Positions 1-9,087 of a stretch of DNA of 64,000 nt are shown here, one piece after another. The translations under genes and the position numbers were made by a program. Origin of the DNA: Bacteroidota bacterium (GTDB taxonomy: Bacteria > Bacteroidota > Bacteroidia > AKYH767-A > OLB10); the NCBI GenBank assembly GCA_016713525.1, contig JADJOZ010000008.1, positions 310,001 to 374,000 of the forward strand, in the 5' to 3' direction. The notes under the pieces were generated by a model, which worked only from the letters and a program-made list of their open reading frames with translations, had not been told where the DNA came from and ran no database searches. How positions within the stretch are numbered: position 1 is the stretch's first letter; each line of letters begins with the position of its first letter.

Positions 1-2732
1 CCATTACTCCAGGAATGCAAATAATTTGAATTGTATGGAGCATCAATTGTAAGTTTTGCACAAACAATGGTATCAGAACCTAAATCTAAAAATGGAATCG
101 CATTGATGGTAATCTGAATTGTATCTGCATACTCACATCCGGAAACCGGATCAACAGCATTTAATATGTACTGTCCGGAATTGTCAACAGAAATATAATT
201 TGTAGTATCACCTGTCGACCACAAATACTGGTAAGTGCCGGCGATATTCCCTATGAGGATACTTCCTCCACATTGAGTGGAATCGCTTCCAAGCGAAACA
301 ACCGGTAATGGATTTACAACAACCGAAATGGTATCTGAATTATAACATCCGGTTATACTATCCTGAATAAAAAGCGAGTAGGTTCCTGAATTAATTGCAG
401 TGTAAGCTGGTAATGTTGTTCCATCCTGCCAGGTATAATTAAAAGCAGATCCGGTTTCTCCATCTAAAATAATATGTCCGCAAACTGTAGTATCATTCCC
501 CAGATATGCATTGGGAATAGAATTAATTGTAACTACTATTTCATCTTTTACAGAACAATTTCCTGCTATGCTGGTTGCCGTAATGGTGTAATTTCCTGTT
601 TGATTTACTGTAACAAATTGCGTTGTACTTCCTGTTGACCAAACGTAAGTATAATTAGTATCTGTTGTTCCAATACTGATAGTACCTCCGCATTGTGTTG
701 TATCAGAGCCGAGAGAAATATGCTCATTATTATTGGTACTAAAACGTATAAGCTCGGTCATTTGCTCATACTTACCATCAGAAACAACAGCATACCACTC
801 ATATGCTGAAGCCATTTGCAAACCTGACCAGAGATATGAAGCATCGGCACCGGGAGCAACAACAATACTATCCAATAGTTGATATTCAGGGGTCATGTTA
901 TAATCTAAATTGTACTTGCTATCCCCATCGGTTTCAAACATATCAAGCAAAGGTGAGTATGTTTCAACTGCAATTTTATTTATCGCGGGTTTGAATTCCA
1001 AAACTTTAATCCATCCGCTTCCTCCGGTTGGCCTTGATTGATAATCAGACAAAATAGTATGAATAATATTTCCATTTATGGTGTCTGTTCTTTTTCCTTC
1101 ACCGGGCATATGACCACAAAGCATTAAAAATAAATTTGGATTATTGTTAAGATGATCGAATGTAGCTTGTCCCTGGGGACCAAAAGTATTGTCAGGATTT
1201 AAAAAATGGTGACTGGTTACAATTGCTCTTCTGGAAGGGTAGGCTTTTAAAATGCTGTCGGCCCAATTTAAAACTAATGGATTTGCCACCTGATCGTATT
1301 CCAGATTAATTTCAATAAAATCATATCCGCTAGCTGAAAAAAGAGTAAAATGATTATCATAATTTAAACCATAATAACCTCCATAATAGCTTCGGCTACC
1401 AAATCTGGCATAACCAAAGAACTGGTTAAAAAATGTTGTGTTACCATTAGGGTTTCCCATTCCGGTCTGATCATGATTTCCAACACAAATAGAATATGGG
1501 ATTCCCTCAGGCAGACCGGTTGTAATTGGATTCTCAAGATAACTGAAAGCAGTGTCAGCTCTTCGCCATTCAATATCATTCCCTCCATTCTGTCCGTTTT
1601 CAGTACAATCGCCTAACTGTGTAGCAAAACAAATATTTTTTAGCGCCGTATTTGCCGCTATCCAGTTTGTTTGAACTTTCAACCCTTCAATTGTTCCGCC
1701 TTTAATTTCAGCAGTATAATGTTGCGTATCCGGTATTGGAACAATGGTAAAATTTGGAGGTGAATTAAAAGCAGGCCTTCCATAATATCTGACCACAAGC
1801 GTATCATTTCCTGAATCATTACTAAGTACATTTAAAATAACATTATTAACAGGAACACAGGTATCGCCATTAAGTGGAGTAATTACAGTTGGAAAATCGG
1901 GAACAACATTTATATCCATGTTAAGTGGTGCACCGGGCTCCCAGGAATAGCCAGTTCCATATAACAGTCCATTAACATTATTTCCGGATGAGTCTGCTAC
2001 AGCACTTCCTGTTCCTTCATTAAAACTCCAGCAACCTGCAAGTCCGGGATGAGGTGAACTTATAACAGTATTAATATTACTTTGGATCTCAATTATATTT
2101 CTTGCATAATTCCAGATTCTAACTTCATCAATTAAACCATGAAAAAAACCATGCGCCAAACCGTAAGATCTTATGGCCGACGCTATAGATGCATGTTGTA
2201 TACTCTGTGCTTGAGTTTTTACTCCTATGCCCACATTAAATTCCAACTGTCCGTTTAAATAAAGTGTCATCTGATTGCTGTCAAATGTAAGTGCTACATG
2301 ATACCAAACGCTATCAACGATGGGAGTAATTCCATATTGAGGATGGTTCAACCCTGGGCTCCATTGTAAAAATCCCTCTTCAATATCAGAGACTAGTAAA
2401 TTTGTTGTGGAATCAATTCCTAAAAAATAATTTAAATCACGGTTATCTGTATCAGATTCACCGCGGCCCTTTGTAATCAGAGGAACTGCATATGCTCCAC
2501 CAGTTCCGGTTCCTGTAGGAATACCCTGTCCGGTAACCATGAACCAGCATTCCAGTGTATATGCTTCCAATCTTAAATTAGAGTCATTCCCAAAAGAAAT
2601 ATAGTCATCGACACCGTTAAAACTGAGCGCATAATTTTGACTATAACCTGCAGATGTAAGTGCACATAAAAAGAATGTGCAAATATATTTTAACAAAAAT
2701 TCCCTGACAGGAATAATTTTTTTTCTTTTCAT
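1..2732 (-). CDS. Secreted LamG / calcineurin-like phosphoesterase protein with Ig-like repeats (C-terminus beyond window)
   Basis: The frame is open from ATG at 2732 to the window edge, about 910 residues, with no stop, so the C-terminus is missing. It begins with a signal peptide (cleavage after SAGYSQ). A LamG/concanavalin-like domain follows (about 30-220: ALSFNGVDDYI, WYHVALTFD, DEVRIWN). A metallophosphoesterase domain (about 330-620) shows the metal-ligand motifs PDTQH, LGDCTENG, VGNHDQ, SHHFLNP and CGHMPGEG. Behind it come at least three repeats of about 85 residues beginning LGSDTxxCGG, typical of SprB/gliding-type adhesin modules. It probably hydrolyses phosphoesters outside the cell; the substrate is unknown. 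A T9SS tail is expected beyond the edge but not seen. It is the most downstream gene of the minus-strand run at 1-15 kb. Confidence 0.85.
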   Translation of the reverse strand, partial: MKRKKIIPVREFLLKYICTFFLCALTSAGYSQNYALSFNGVDDYISFGNDSNLRLEAYTLECWFMVTGQGIPTGTGTGGAYAVPLITKGRGESDTDNRDLNYFLGIDSTTNLLVSDIEEGFLQWSPGLNHPQYGITPIVDSVWYHVALTFDSNQMTLYLNGQLEFNVGIGVKTQAQSIQHASIASAIRSYGLAHGFFHGLIDEVRIWNYARNIIEIQSNINTVISSPHPGLAGCWSFNEGTGSAVADSSGNNVNGLLYGTGYSWEPGAPLNMDINVVPDFPTVITPLNGDTCVPVNNVILNVLSNDSGNDTLVVRYYGRPAFNSPPNFTIVPIPDTQHYTAEIKGGTIEGLKVQTNWIAANTALKNICFATQLGDCTENGQNGGNDIEWRRADTAFSYLENPITTGLPEGIPYSICVGNHDQTGMGNPNGNTTFFNQFFGYARFGSRSYYGGYYGLNYDNHFTLFSASGYDFIEINLEYDQVANPLVLNWADSILKAYPSRRAIVTSHHFLNPDNTFGPQGQATFDHLNNNPNLFLMLCGHMPGEGKRTDTINGNIIHTILSDYQSRPTGGSGWIKVLEFKPAINKIAVETYSPLLDMFETDGDSKYNLDYNMTPEYQLLDSIVVAPGADASYLWSGLQMASAYEWYAVVSDGKYEQMTELIRFSTNNNEHISLGSDTTQCGGTISIGTTDTNYTYVWSTGSTTQFVTVNQTGNYTITATSIAGNCSVKDEIVVTINSIPNAYLGNDTTVCGHIILDGETGSAFNYTWQDGTTLPAYTAINSGTYSLFIQDSITGCYNSDTISVVVNPLPVVSLGSDSTQCGGSILIGNIAGTYQYLWSTGDTTNYISVDNSGQYILNAVDPVSGCEYADTIQITINAIPFLDLGSDTIVCAKLTIDAPYNSNYLHSWSN

Positions 2733-2940
2733 TTAAGGGCAGTTAATAGATCAGAAAACAGAATCGGTACAGTTATTACATTTTACCAGCTGATATCACA
2801 ACAGGTGAGTTAAATTCCATTGAAAACAAATTTAGTAAATCTAATAATTTTCTCGGTTTGACAAAAATAGTCATTCGAAAAAATGGCTTAAAGCTACGTA
2901 TTTATTTGATTATTAATAATTTAGTATATTATTAATAACG

Positions 2941-3399
2941 TTAAACAGTAGCCATTCCATCAATATTCTCAAATAAAGCTTTATGTTGTTTCCGAAAAAC
3001 CGATTTAATTATGGGATGTGCCGGATATACACCTTTGAGGTATACATGTTCTGAGATCATAGTACCATTTGCCGACTCCCTGATTTCAAACAACAGATTT
3101 AAACTTATCAAACGGAAAACAACAGCCTTCATTGATACTATCAAATCATTTTTATCGGAACTTATAGATGCCGGATAATTGAAAGAAAAAGGAACACCGA
3201 TAAATCGCAATCTCTCATAAATATGCAAAGATCCATCAGCCTTTTCATTAATATCATAAATAACAGGGTGAATGGATACAAATAAATCGGGTTTTGAAAT
3301 ATATTCGAAGACCTGCGCTGCAGATTTTGATACTTCAAAATTCATATGTAGTTCTGAAGTAAATATATCTTTTTTATTCATTAAATTATTATTCTTCAT
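2941..3399 (-). CDS. SRPBCC-like small protein
   Basis: The product has 152 residues. The pattern of an N-terminal strand (FEVSKSAAQVFEYIS), a variable core and a long C-terminal helix (AHPIIKSVFRKQHKALFENID) fits the SRPBCC/polyketide-cyclase fold, which binds hydrophobic ligands. No catalytic residues can be assigned. The ATG at 3399 overlaps the end of the upstream GNAT gene by 11 bases, so translation is probably coupled; an internal ATG at 3381 is an alternative start. The fold call is by pattern only and the function is unknown. Confidence 0.7.
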   Translation of the reverse strand: MKNNNLMNKKDIFTSELHMNFEVSKSAAQVFEYISKPDLFVSIHPVIYDINEKADGSLHIYERLRFIGVPFSFNYPASISSDKNDLIVSMKAVVFRLISLNLLFEIRESANGTMISEHVYLKGVYPAHPIIKSVFRKQHKALFENIDGMATV

Positions 3400-4312
3400 C
3401 TTCCCACAAAACAGAAACCAGCTTCCATTCGTTGTTCACTTTAGCAAAACTCAGGAATTTAGTACCTTTAGACTCGAATTTCTTTCCATTTAAAATGCCT
3501 GATTTAAAATAATAGGAAGTTCTATGTGCAAGACTTCTTTCTACAATATTCTGTCCAGAAATTTCCTCCTCCGTAAAATCAGTTAACGTACCATCTGTAA
3601 GTATTTTTTCCCTTGGCGGGATGAAAGTGTTTAGGTTAAAACTTTCAGTTATCTGGCCGGTATTTTTAAGTATTACTATATTTTCGATACAAAGTTCACT
3701 TAACAAATCGAGATGAGGTCCTTTGTTATTTCTGTTATCAAATACAGCATAAAACCTCGCTGTAATCAAATTTATTTTTGCTGCATCATCATGAATGGTG
3801 CTATTTGAAAACAATAATAATGTCTCTTTACCATCATGCATGCTTACCGATTTACTGAAGCCGAAGCCACTTTTAATCAGCAAATTTATAGATTTCGTAT
3901 TTGCAGGATCGGTTACAGCCAGAATTTCATTCACTTTAAATCTATCGCCGGCAATCTGTAAAACGGCCCTGCTTGCTTCCTGACCAAATCCTTTCCCAAT
4001 ATAATCGGGTAAGAGCGCGAAACCAATATCACAGGCAGGCAATTCTGCTCGTTTCAATAATCCGCACATGCCAATTGGCATATCACCATCATTCAGTGTT
4101 ACTTTCCATAAACCAAATCCATTTTGGTTATAACCCGAATAAATACTCTTATTCAGGTAGTTTAATGCGTCATCTGTAGTTTTTACTTTTCGATCTCCAA
4201 TAAAATCGAGCCACCCTTTAGAATTAAGGAGTTCAATAATAAAAGGCGCATCATCATCTGAGAATTTACTGAGTGCAATTCGATCTGTTTTTAGGATTAG
4301 TGTATCTGACAT
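3389..4312 (-). CDS. GNAT acetyltransferase (RimJ/RimL type) fused to an NTF2/SnoaL-like domain
   Basis: The product has 307 residues. Residues 1-170 are a RimJ/RimL-type GNAT N-acetyltransferase: LKTDRIALSKF, the strand GLWKV, the acetyl-CoA loop region LLPDYIGKGFGQEASRAV, and NTKSINLLIKSGFGF. Residues 180-307 look like an NTF2/SnoaL-like fold (ITARFYAVFDNRN at the start, WKLVSVLWEDEE at the end), as in DUF4440-type proteins. GNAT enzymes move acetyl from acetyl-CoA to an amine; the second domain may add substrate binding. The two parts lie in one uninterrupted frame, so this is a true fusion in this sequence. The stop overlaps the start of the SRPBCC gene, suggesting a two-gene operon. The substrate is unknown. 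Confidence 0.8.
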   Translation of the reverse strand: MSDTLILKTDRIALSKFSDDDAPFIIELLNSKGWLDFIGDRKVKTTDDALNYLNKSIYSGYNQNGFGLWKVTLNDGDMPIGMCGLLKRAELPACDIGFALLPDYIGKGFGQEASRAVLQIAGDRFKVNEILAVTDPANTKSINLLIKSGFGFSKSVSMHDGKETLLLFSNSTIHDDAAKINLITARFYAVFDNRNNKGPHLDLLSELCIENIVILKNTGQITESFNLNTFIPPREKILTDGTLTDFTEEEISGQNIVERSLAHRTSYYFKSGILNGKKFESKGTKFLSFAKVNNEWKLVSVLWEDEE

Positions 4313-4379
4313 GGTTTAAAAGAAAATCTACTCAAAGAAAAGCATTTGAAAATTAAGATGTTGAAAATATTAAAATTTA

Positions 4380-5273
4380 TTATTCTATAAACTTCATAAT
4401 CGCTTCTGCCAATACATCGGCTGCAGCCGGAAACTTGCGAAACCACAATTCAGGCTCGATTAACTCCAGCTCCGAAAGTAAAAGTTCGTTGGTATCCGAC
4501 CAGATTAAATCGACCCTGGCATAAGCAGGAATAATCGGACAGGTCTTTACAATGGTTTCAGCCAAAATGATCATGTTTTTATCCGGGATATAATCATGCA
4601 CCGTACCACCAAAATCGTCCTGAACACGAAAATCGCCAGATTTTGCTTTCTTTAATACTGCATGAGTAAATTTACCACCCATTACCATTAATGCCACTTC
4701 TCCCCTTTCCATAATCTGATATTGATACTCTTGTAAAAGCATGGATTCATTGGTAATAAGTTCCTTAAAAACAGATTCCAGTTCCGAAACATTGGATTCA
4801 TCAAAAAGATAGGTGTGTCGCGCAGCACCACTGATAGCAGGTTTTAAAATAAACTTTTCCCAGGAAACGTTTTTAATAAGGTCGCGCAAAGTTTTTTCAG
4901 ACCCTGGCTCAATAAAAATAGTTGGAGGAATATTTATTCCCTTTAATTTCAGATCAGCAAGATAATGCTTATCAATATTCCATCTTATAAGTGGTACAGG
5001 ATTAATAAAGTTAGTTCGTGTTGCTGTTGTGGTGATCCATTTATCAAACTCCTCAAATCTGTCGAAATAGTCCCATGTAGTTCGAAACATAGCAAATCGG
5101 GTTGATGTCCAGTCGAAATCAGGATCATCCCAGTTGGTACGGGTAACTTTCAGCCCCTTTTTAATAAGTGCTTCCGAAACCAGCCGGTCTTCCGTAATGA
5201 TATTGTTATTATACCAATCACCATCTTTGGTTTGAAGATATCTTTTGTCGGTAAGAAGTGTGATGTCGAACAA
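4380..5273 (-). CDS. ATP-grasp domain protein
   Basis: The product has 297 residues, the usual size for small RimK/glutathione-synthetase-like ATP-grasp ligases. Visible landmarks are the N-terminal pre-grasp domain (FDITLLTDKRYL), RWNIDKHYLADLKLKGI, the ATP-binding lysine strand KFILKPAISGAARHT, LLQEYQ, and the metal-binding end LSELELIEPELWF. Such enzymes form amide or peptide bonds through an acyl-phosphate; DcsG-like proteins are the closest type I can suggest. The frame opens with TTG (TTG TTC GAC ATC), with no nearby in-frame ATG, so the start is less certain. The substrate cannot be inferred from the neighbours. Confidence 0.8.
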   Translation of the reverse strand: MFDITLLTDKRYLQTKDGDWYNNNIITEDRLVSEALIKKGLKVTRTNWDDPDFDWTSTRFAMFRTTWDYFDRFEEFDKWITTTATRTNFINPVPLIRWNIDKHYLADLKLKGINIPPTIFIEPGSEKTLRDLIKNVSWEKFILKPAISGAARHTYLFDESNVSELESVFKELITNESMLLQEYQYQIMERGEVALMVMGGKFTHAVLKKAKSGDFRVQDDFGGTVHDYIPDKNMIILAETIVKTCPIIPAYARVDLIWSDTNELLLSELELIEPELWFRKFPAAADVLAEAIMKFIE

Positions 5274-5338
5274 ACTGGTGAAATTTAAACCTCAAAGATG
5301 GAAATTATAAACCGAAAATAGAATACAATCAGGTAAAC

Positions 5339-7279
5339 CTACCTTTTGAGTATTTTCCTGGCTAATGTCCTTTCTGTTGATGTTAAAGTTAGTGTATATA
5401 CACCGGTAGCTAAATGAGCAATATCTAATTGCATACTACTTGATACTTCGTTTTTTTGAAATGAGAAATTCTGCACTGTTTGACCGAAAGTATTGGTGAC
5501 AATTCCGGAATAAACTCCAGAAAAGTTATTGTCAATTTGAATCGTAACATTATCATTTACAGGATTAGGATACACCAACAACTGATTTACATCTCCTTGA
5601 ATTTCGGAAACATTAAGTGGTGCAGCAGTTTTCCATAGTTCAAAATTTTGTGCATTGGCAGCATTAAAAAAATACAAATCGTTCAGGCTTGGGAAAGAAT
5701 GCATGTAAGATGGTTCCAAAAATGACTGTAGTAATGTTGTACCGGCATTAGTTCCATCGCTTGTCCATAATTCTTCATTAGTGCCAGTAGTGCTGAATAT
5801 GATGTAATATTTGTTATTATAGAAAAACATTTCATCGATATTATCCAATGTTCCCAAATTCTTAATTAAAATAGTGCCTGCAACAGTACCGGAAGATTTC
5901 CATAACTGCAGATTACCGGATGCAGATAATTCATAAAAAGGCTTCCGGGAATCCGGTAAAATGATGAAAGTAATAAGGACTATTAAATGAATGCAGATTA
6001 ATTGTGCCATTCATTGTTCCATCGGTTACCCATAAATGGTAGTTATTGGCAGATGCAGCTAAAATAAAGTAAAATTTATTATCAGTAATGGTAGAAGTAA
6101 TCAGATTTCCATAACTGCCAAGTTGCTTTACAATTGATGTACCACTTGGCAAGCCATTTGTTTTCCAAAGTTCTATCACACCTGTATTATCCTTTTAAAA
6201 AACCACGTATCATTGCTGCTTCCTGTATTCACCACATTGTAGAGTGTATATCCGTTTGTAAGGAATACGGTTCCGACCGCAGTTCCATCACTGACATACA
6301 TGGATGTTCCGTAAGGAGAAGTAGGCGTGTAATAATAAATATTCCCAACTTCAACCATTTGTTCAATAAATAACTGAGAGCCAAAATTACCAATTAGAGG
6401 AGTTGTGCCGGTTGCGAGTGCAAGTTTTCTCAAATTTACAATGCCCTGAGCAGTTCGTTCAAAAAAATAGAGGTCATTGCTTGCCTGATAAAAATGAAAA
6501 TTAAATATTTCAGGTGATATCCCTTCTAAATTAGTGCCTGCATTAGTTCCATCAGAAACATACAAGAATGTAGATCCGGTTGCTGCTTTTATTGAAAAGT
6601 AACATACAGTATCTCTGACGGCCAAATTATTACAAATAGTACTTGTTCCGAGTGTTTCCACCAAAGTAGTGCCTGCAACGGTGCCATCCGACTTCCACAG
6701 TGAAACAATATCACTTGCGGTGCCCTGCAAGAAATACATATCACTACTTGAAGGCAATTTGAACGGTTTCAAAACAAAATCAAAATTCAAAATAAAAATG
6801 GTGCCTGCTACAGTGCCATCACTGGCCCATAATTTTCCACTTCCGCTACTGCCATAAGAAATGTATGTCATTTTCCCGTTGGCTTCCGGCCAGACAGCAC
6901 TTTTGGTATATGTGCCGAATGAAATAATCATGGTAGTTCCAGCGACAGTGCCATTGGTTTTCCACAATTGCATTTGTCCGGCTGCACTATATTCAATAAA
7001 AAACAAATCTGAACTACCCGGAATTGAATGAAATTTACCGGGGTTTTCAAATGTCGCGAGAAATGATGTTCCGAAAGCACTTCCGTCACTGATCCAAAGT
7101 TGTTCTGTAGTACCGGTTGTACCTAAAACATAATAGTTTTTATTCCCAAAACTAAAAACGGTGTCCGGCTGATCAAAACTACCCAGATTTTCAACAAGTG
7201 TGACCTGCGCACGAACTGGGTTCAGACAGACAAATAAGGTGATAATAACAAGTGCGATACTATAAATGGTATTCTTCAT
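5339..7279 (-). CDS. Secreted ELWxxDGTxxGT-repeat protein with T9SS tail (frame broken twice)
   Basis: About 645 residues when restored. A signal peptide (LNPVRAQ) is followed by a dozen or so repeats of about 45 residues of the form LWxSDGTxAGTxxL, the hyalin/ELWxxDGT type found in secreted Bacteroidota proteins. It ends in a T9SS type-A domain (LLVYPNPVNDNVTIQI, GVYTLTLTS, RKILKR). The frame breaks at 6193-6200: one more A in the TTTTTTAAAA run (minus strand) restores FFKKDNTGVIELWK. It breaks again at 5935-5939: two more T, or one less, in TTTTT restores the repeat. Both sites are homopolymers, so sequencing error is likely; a pseudogene is possible. It has its own promoter at 7304-7336. 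Confidence 0.8.
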
Positions 7280-7303
7280 CAGGAAGAGGCTTTTTTAACC
7301 ATT

Positions 7304-7336
7304 CAAATATACAAAATTTACAAATCAGGCTCCAAA
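7304..7336 (-). promoter_or_regulatory. Bacteroidota-type promoter for the ELWxxDGT-repeat gene
   Basis: On the minus strand TATATTTG (7311-7304) lies 21 bases after TTTG (7336-7333), the canonical TTTG/TAnnTTTG layout of the Bacteroidota primary sigma factor. The ATG at 7279 is about 25 bases downstream. Confidence 0.6.
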
Positions 7337-7376
7337 TAATAAAAGTTCGTCAGGCCTGACTTAATATTTGCCGAAA

Positions 7377-8948
7377 CTAATATTTTATAAGTTTGAAATT
7401 CTTTCGAAGTTCTGTACAACTAAGCAAATATAAGCCTGCGGATAAGCCGGAGCCATCAACCAAATTTGATCCACTTGTTAATGCAATAGATCTTACCAGT
7501 TTGCCTGTTGTATTATATAAATATACAGTAACAGGTTTTGTAACATTTATCTGGAAATACTCATCAAACGGATTAGAAAGAACACGAATATCATTTAAGC
7601 TTTGCACTTCAGAAATTGTTGTCGGATTTAATACAGGTTTAATCATTAAAAGTCCGATATCTTCATTTATAGCAGAGCCTAAAACAATTGTTCCGGTCAA
7701 GAAAATATTTCCGCTATTTGTTACCAGAAAAGAATTAGCAAATTCATCCACTACACCTGACACAAAATTCTTGGAATAATAGCCAGTACCATTAAAAGTT
7801 AAATCCAATACTCCCGATGAATCGATGCGTGTTATCAAATAATCAAATCCATTGGAACCAATTTCAGCAGCTCCTGAAACCAATATTTTATTATCGTCTA
7901 CAACTTTGAGTTCTGTAGGTTCAGCACTCCCAAATCCTATTGTCACGTTTACTTTGCCGTTTGTACCAAACGATGGATCAGGCAATCCATTGCTTAAATA
8001 CCTTGCAACTCCGATACTTGTATTCGAAGTTTGTATGGTAGCAACGATAATAATTCTCTCCTGATCATCCAGATCAAGACCATACATATATGAACTACTT
8101 GCAAAGCTAACTGTTGCATAACCGATGCCTGCAAAAGTATTGTCAAGAATTCCGGTTGAATCAATTTTCAGAATCATGGAATTAGAGCCCGCTAAGCCTC
8201 CAAAAACAATTTTATTGTCGGCAAGGACTCGTATTCCAGTTCCAAATTCTGCAAATCCGGTTGGATTATACAGTTTCTTCCCATCGAAATCAAAGGAGGC
8301 ATCCAGTTGGCCATTATCTTTAACTTTAACCACGAAGAAATCATTATCGAGAGGAGTTCCACTGGTTCTGGTTGCACCTGTTATGTAAATATTTCCCTGC
8401 GCATCAAAATCGAAATCACTTCCCAGATCGGGTTGCGTACCTCCACCGGTAAGATCAACAAAAAGCACACCGTTGCCATTAAAAGTATTATCTAAGACTC
8501 CATTTGAGTCAAGACGGCAAATCATGAGATCCAGACTATTTCCTGTGGAAGGGGTGCCGGAATTCACAATTACGATTCGTCCGTTAGCATCAATCTTTAA
8601 TGTAGGAGCCTGTCCACCGATCGACCCCTGATTTCCCATGCTGACATAAGCTTTTCCATCTCCACTAAAAGTTGAATCGAATGAGTAATCCTGATAAATT
8701 CGTGAGACACACAATTCAAATGCACCAGTGCCCTGATTCTTGCTTAGACCAACAAAAACCAATTTTTGATCCTGCTGAATATCACAACCGAATCCACGAT
8801 CTATATTATTGTAAAAATTAGAAATAGCCAATCCATTACCATTAAAAACAGAATCAGCAACATATTGTTGAGCAAATGCAACTTTAAAGCTGAGCAGAGA
8901 AATTACAATAATCAGAACTGTAAGTTTGAGTGTGGTTAAATTCATCAT
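7377..8948 (-). CDS. Secreted delta-60-repeat propeller protein with T9SS tail
   Basis: About 523 residues from the chosen start. After a signal peptide (LLSFKVAFAQ) come repeated units of about 55 residues with the delta-60 signature (LDNTFNGNGVLFVDL, LDASFDFDGKKLY, DPSFGTNGKVNV), predicted to form a beta-propeller. The tail (VRSIALTSG to LSAGLYLLSCTELRKNFKLIKY) is a T9SS type-A sorting domain. A longer frame starts at 8993, but the -7 box TACCTTTG at 8969-8976 lies inside that extension, so the ATG at 8948 (or 8945) is preferred. It probably sits on the cell surface or in the medium; no enzymatic motif is visible. Confidence 0.85.
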   Translation of the reverse strand: MMNLTTLKLTVLIIVISLLSFKVAFAQQYVADSVFNGNGLAISNFYNNIDRGFGCDIQQDQKLVFVGLSKNQGTGAFELCVSRIYQDYSFDSTFSGDGKAYVSMGNQGSIGGQAPTLKIDANGRIVIVNSGTPSTGNSLDLMICRLDSNGVLDNTFNGNGVLFVDLTGGGTQPDLGSDFDFDAQGNIYITGATRTSGTPLDNDFFVVKVKDNGQLDASFDFDGKKLYNPTGFAEFGTGIRVLADNKIVFGGLAGSNSMILKIDSTGILDNTFAGIGYATVSFASSSYMYGLDLDDQERIIIVATIQTSNTSIGVARYLSNGLPDPSFGTNGKVNVTIGFGSAEPTELKVVDDNKILVSGAAEIGSNGFDYLITRIDSSGVLDLTFNGTGYYSKNFVSGVVDEFANSFLVTNSGNIFLTGTIVLGSAINEDIGLLMIKPVLNPTTISEVQSLNDIRVLSNPFDEYFQINVTKPVTVYLYNTTGKLVRSIALTSGSNLVDGSGLSAGLYLLSCTELRKNFKLIKY

Positions 8949-8968
8949 AGATATATTACATTTTATAC

Positions 8969-8976
8969 CAAAGGTA
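8969..8976 (-). promoter_or_regulatory. -7 promoter element, delta-60 protein
   Basis: TACCTTTG on the minus strand matches TAnnTTTG and lies 20 bases before the ATG at 8948. The same 8-mer precedes the secreted-protein genes starting at 19568 and 56068. Confidence 0.5.
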
Positions 8977-9087
8977 ATATAATAACCATGCAATTTTTAT
9001 ATCCATGCCAGGTAGCTTGGTAGAATTATATCTACTAATATACTTATAAGCCAACACTTAAAGTTTTCTCACTCAGTTTTACAAAAA

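Noticed and set aside
5339..7279. Regular spacing of repeated DNA words (CRISPR-like at first sight)
   Set aside because: The repeats translate as degenerate LWxSDGTxxGT protein units with no conserved DNA repeat or spacers.
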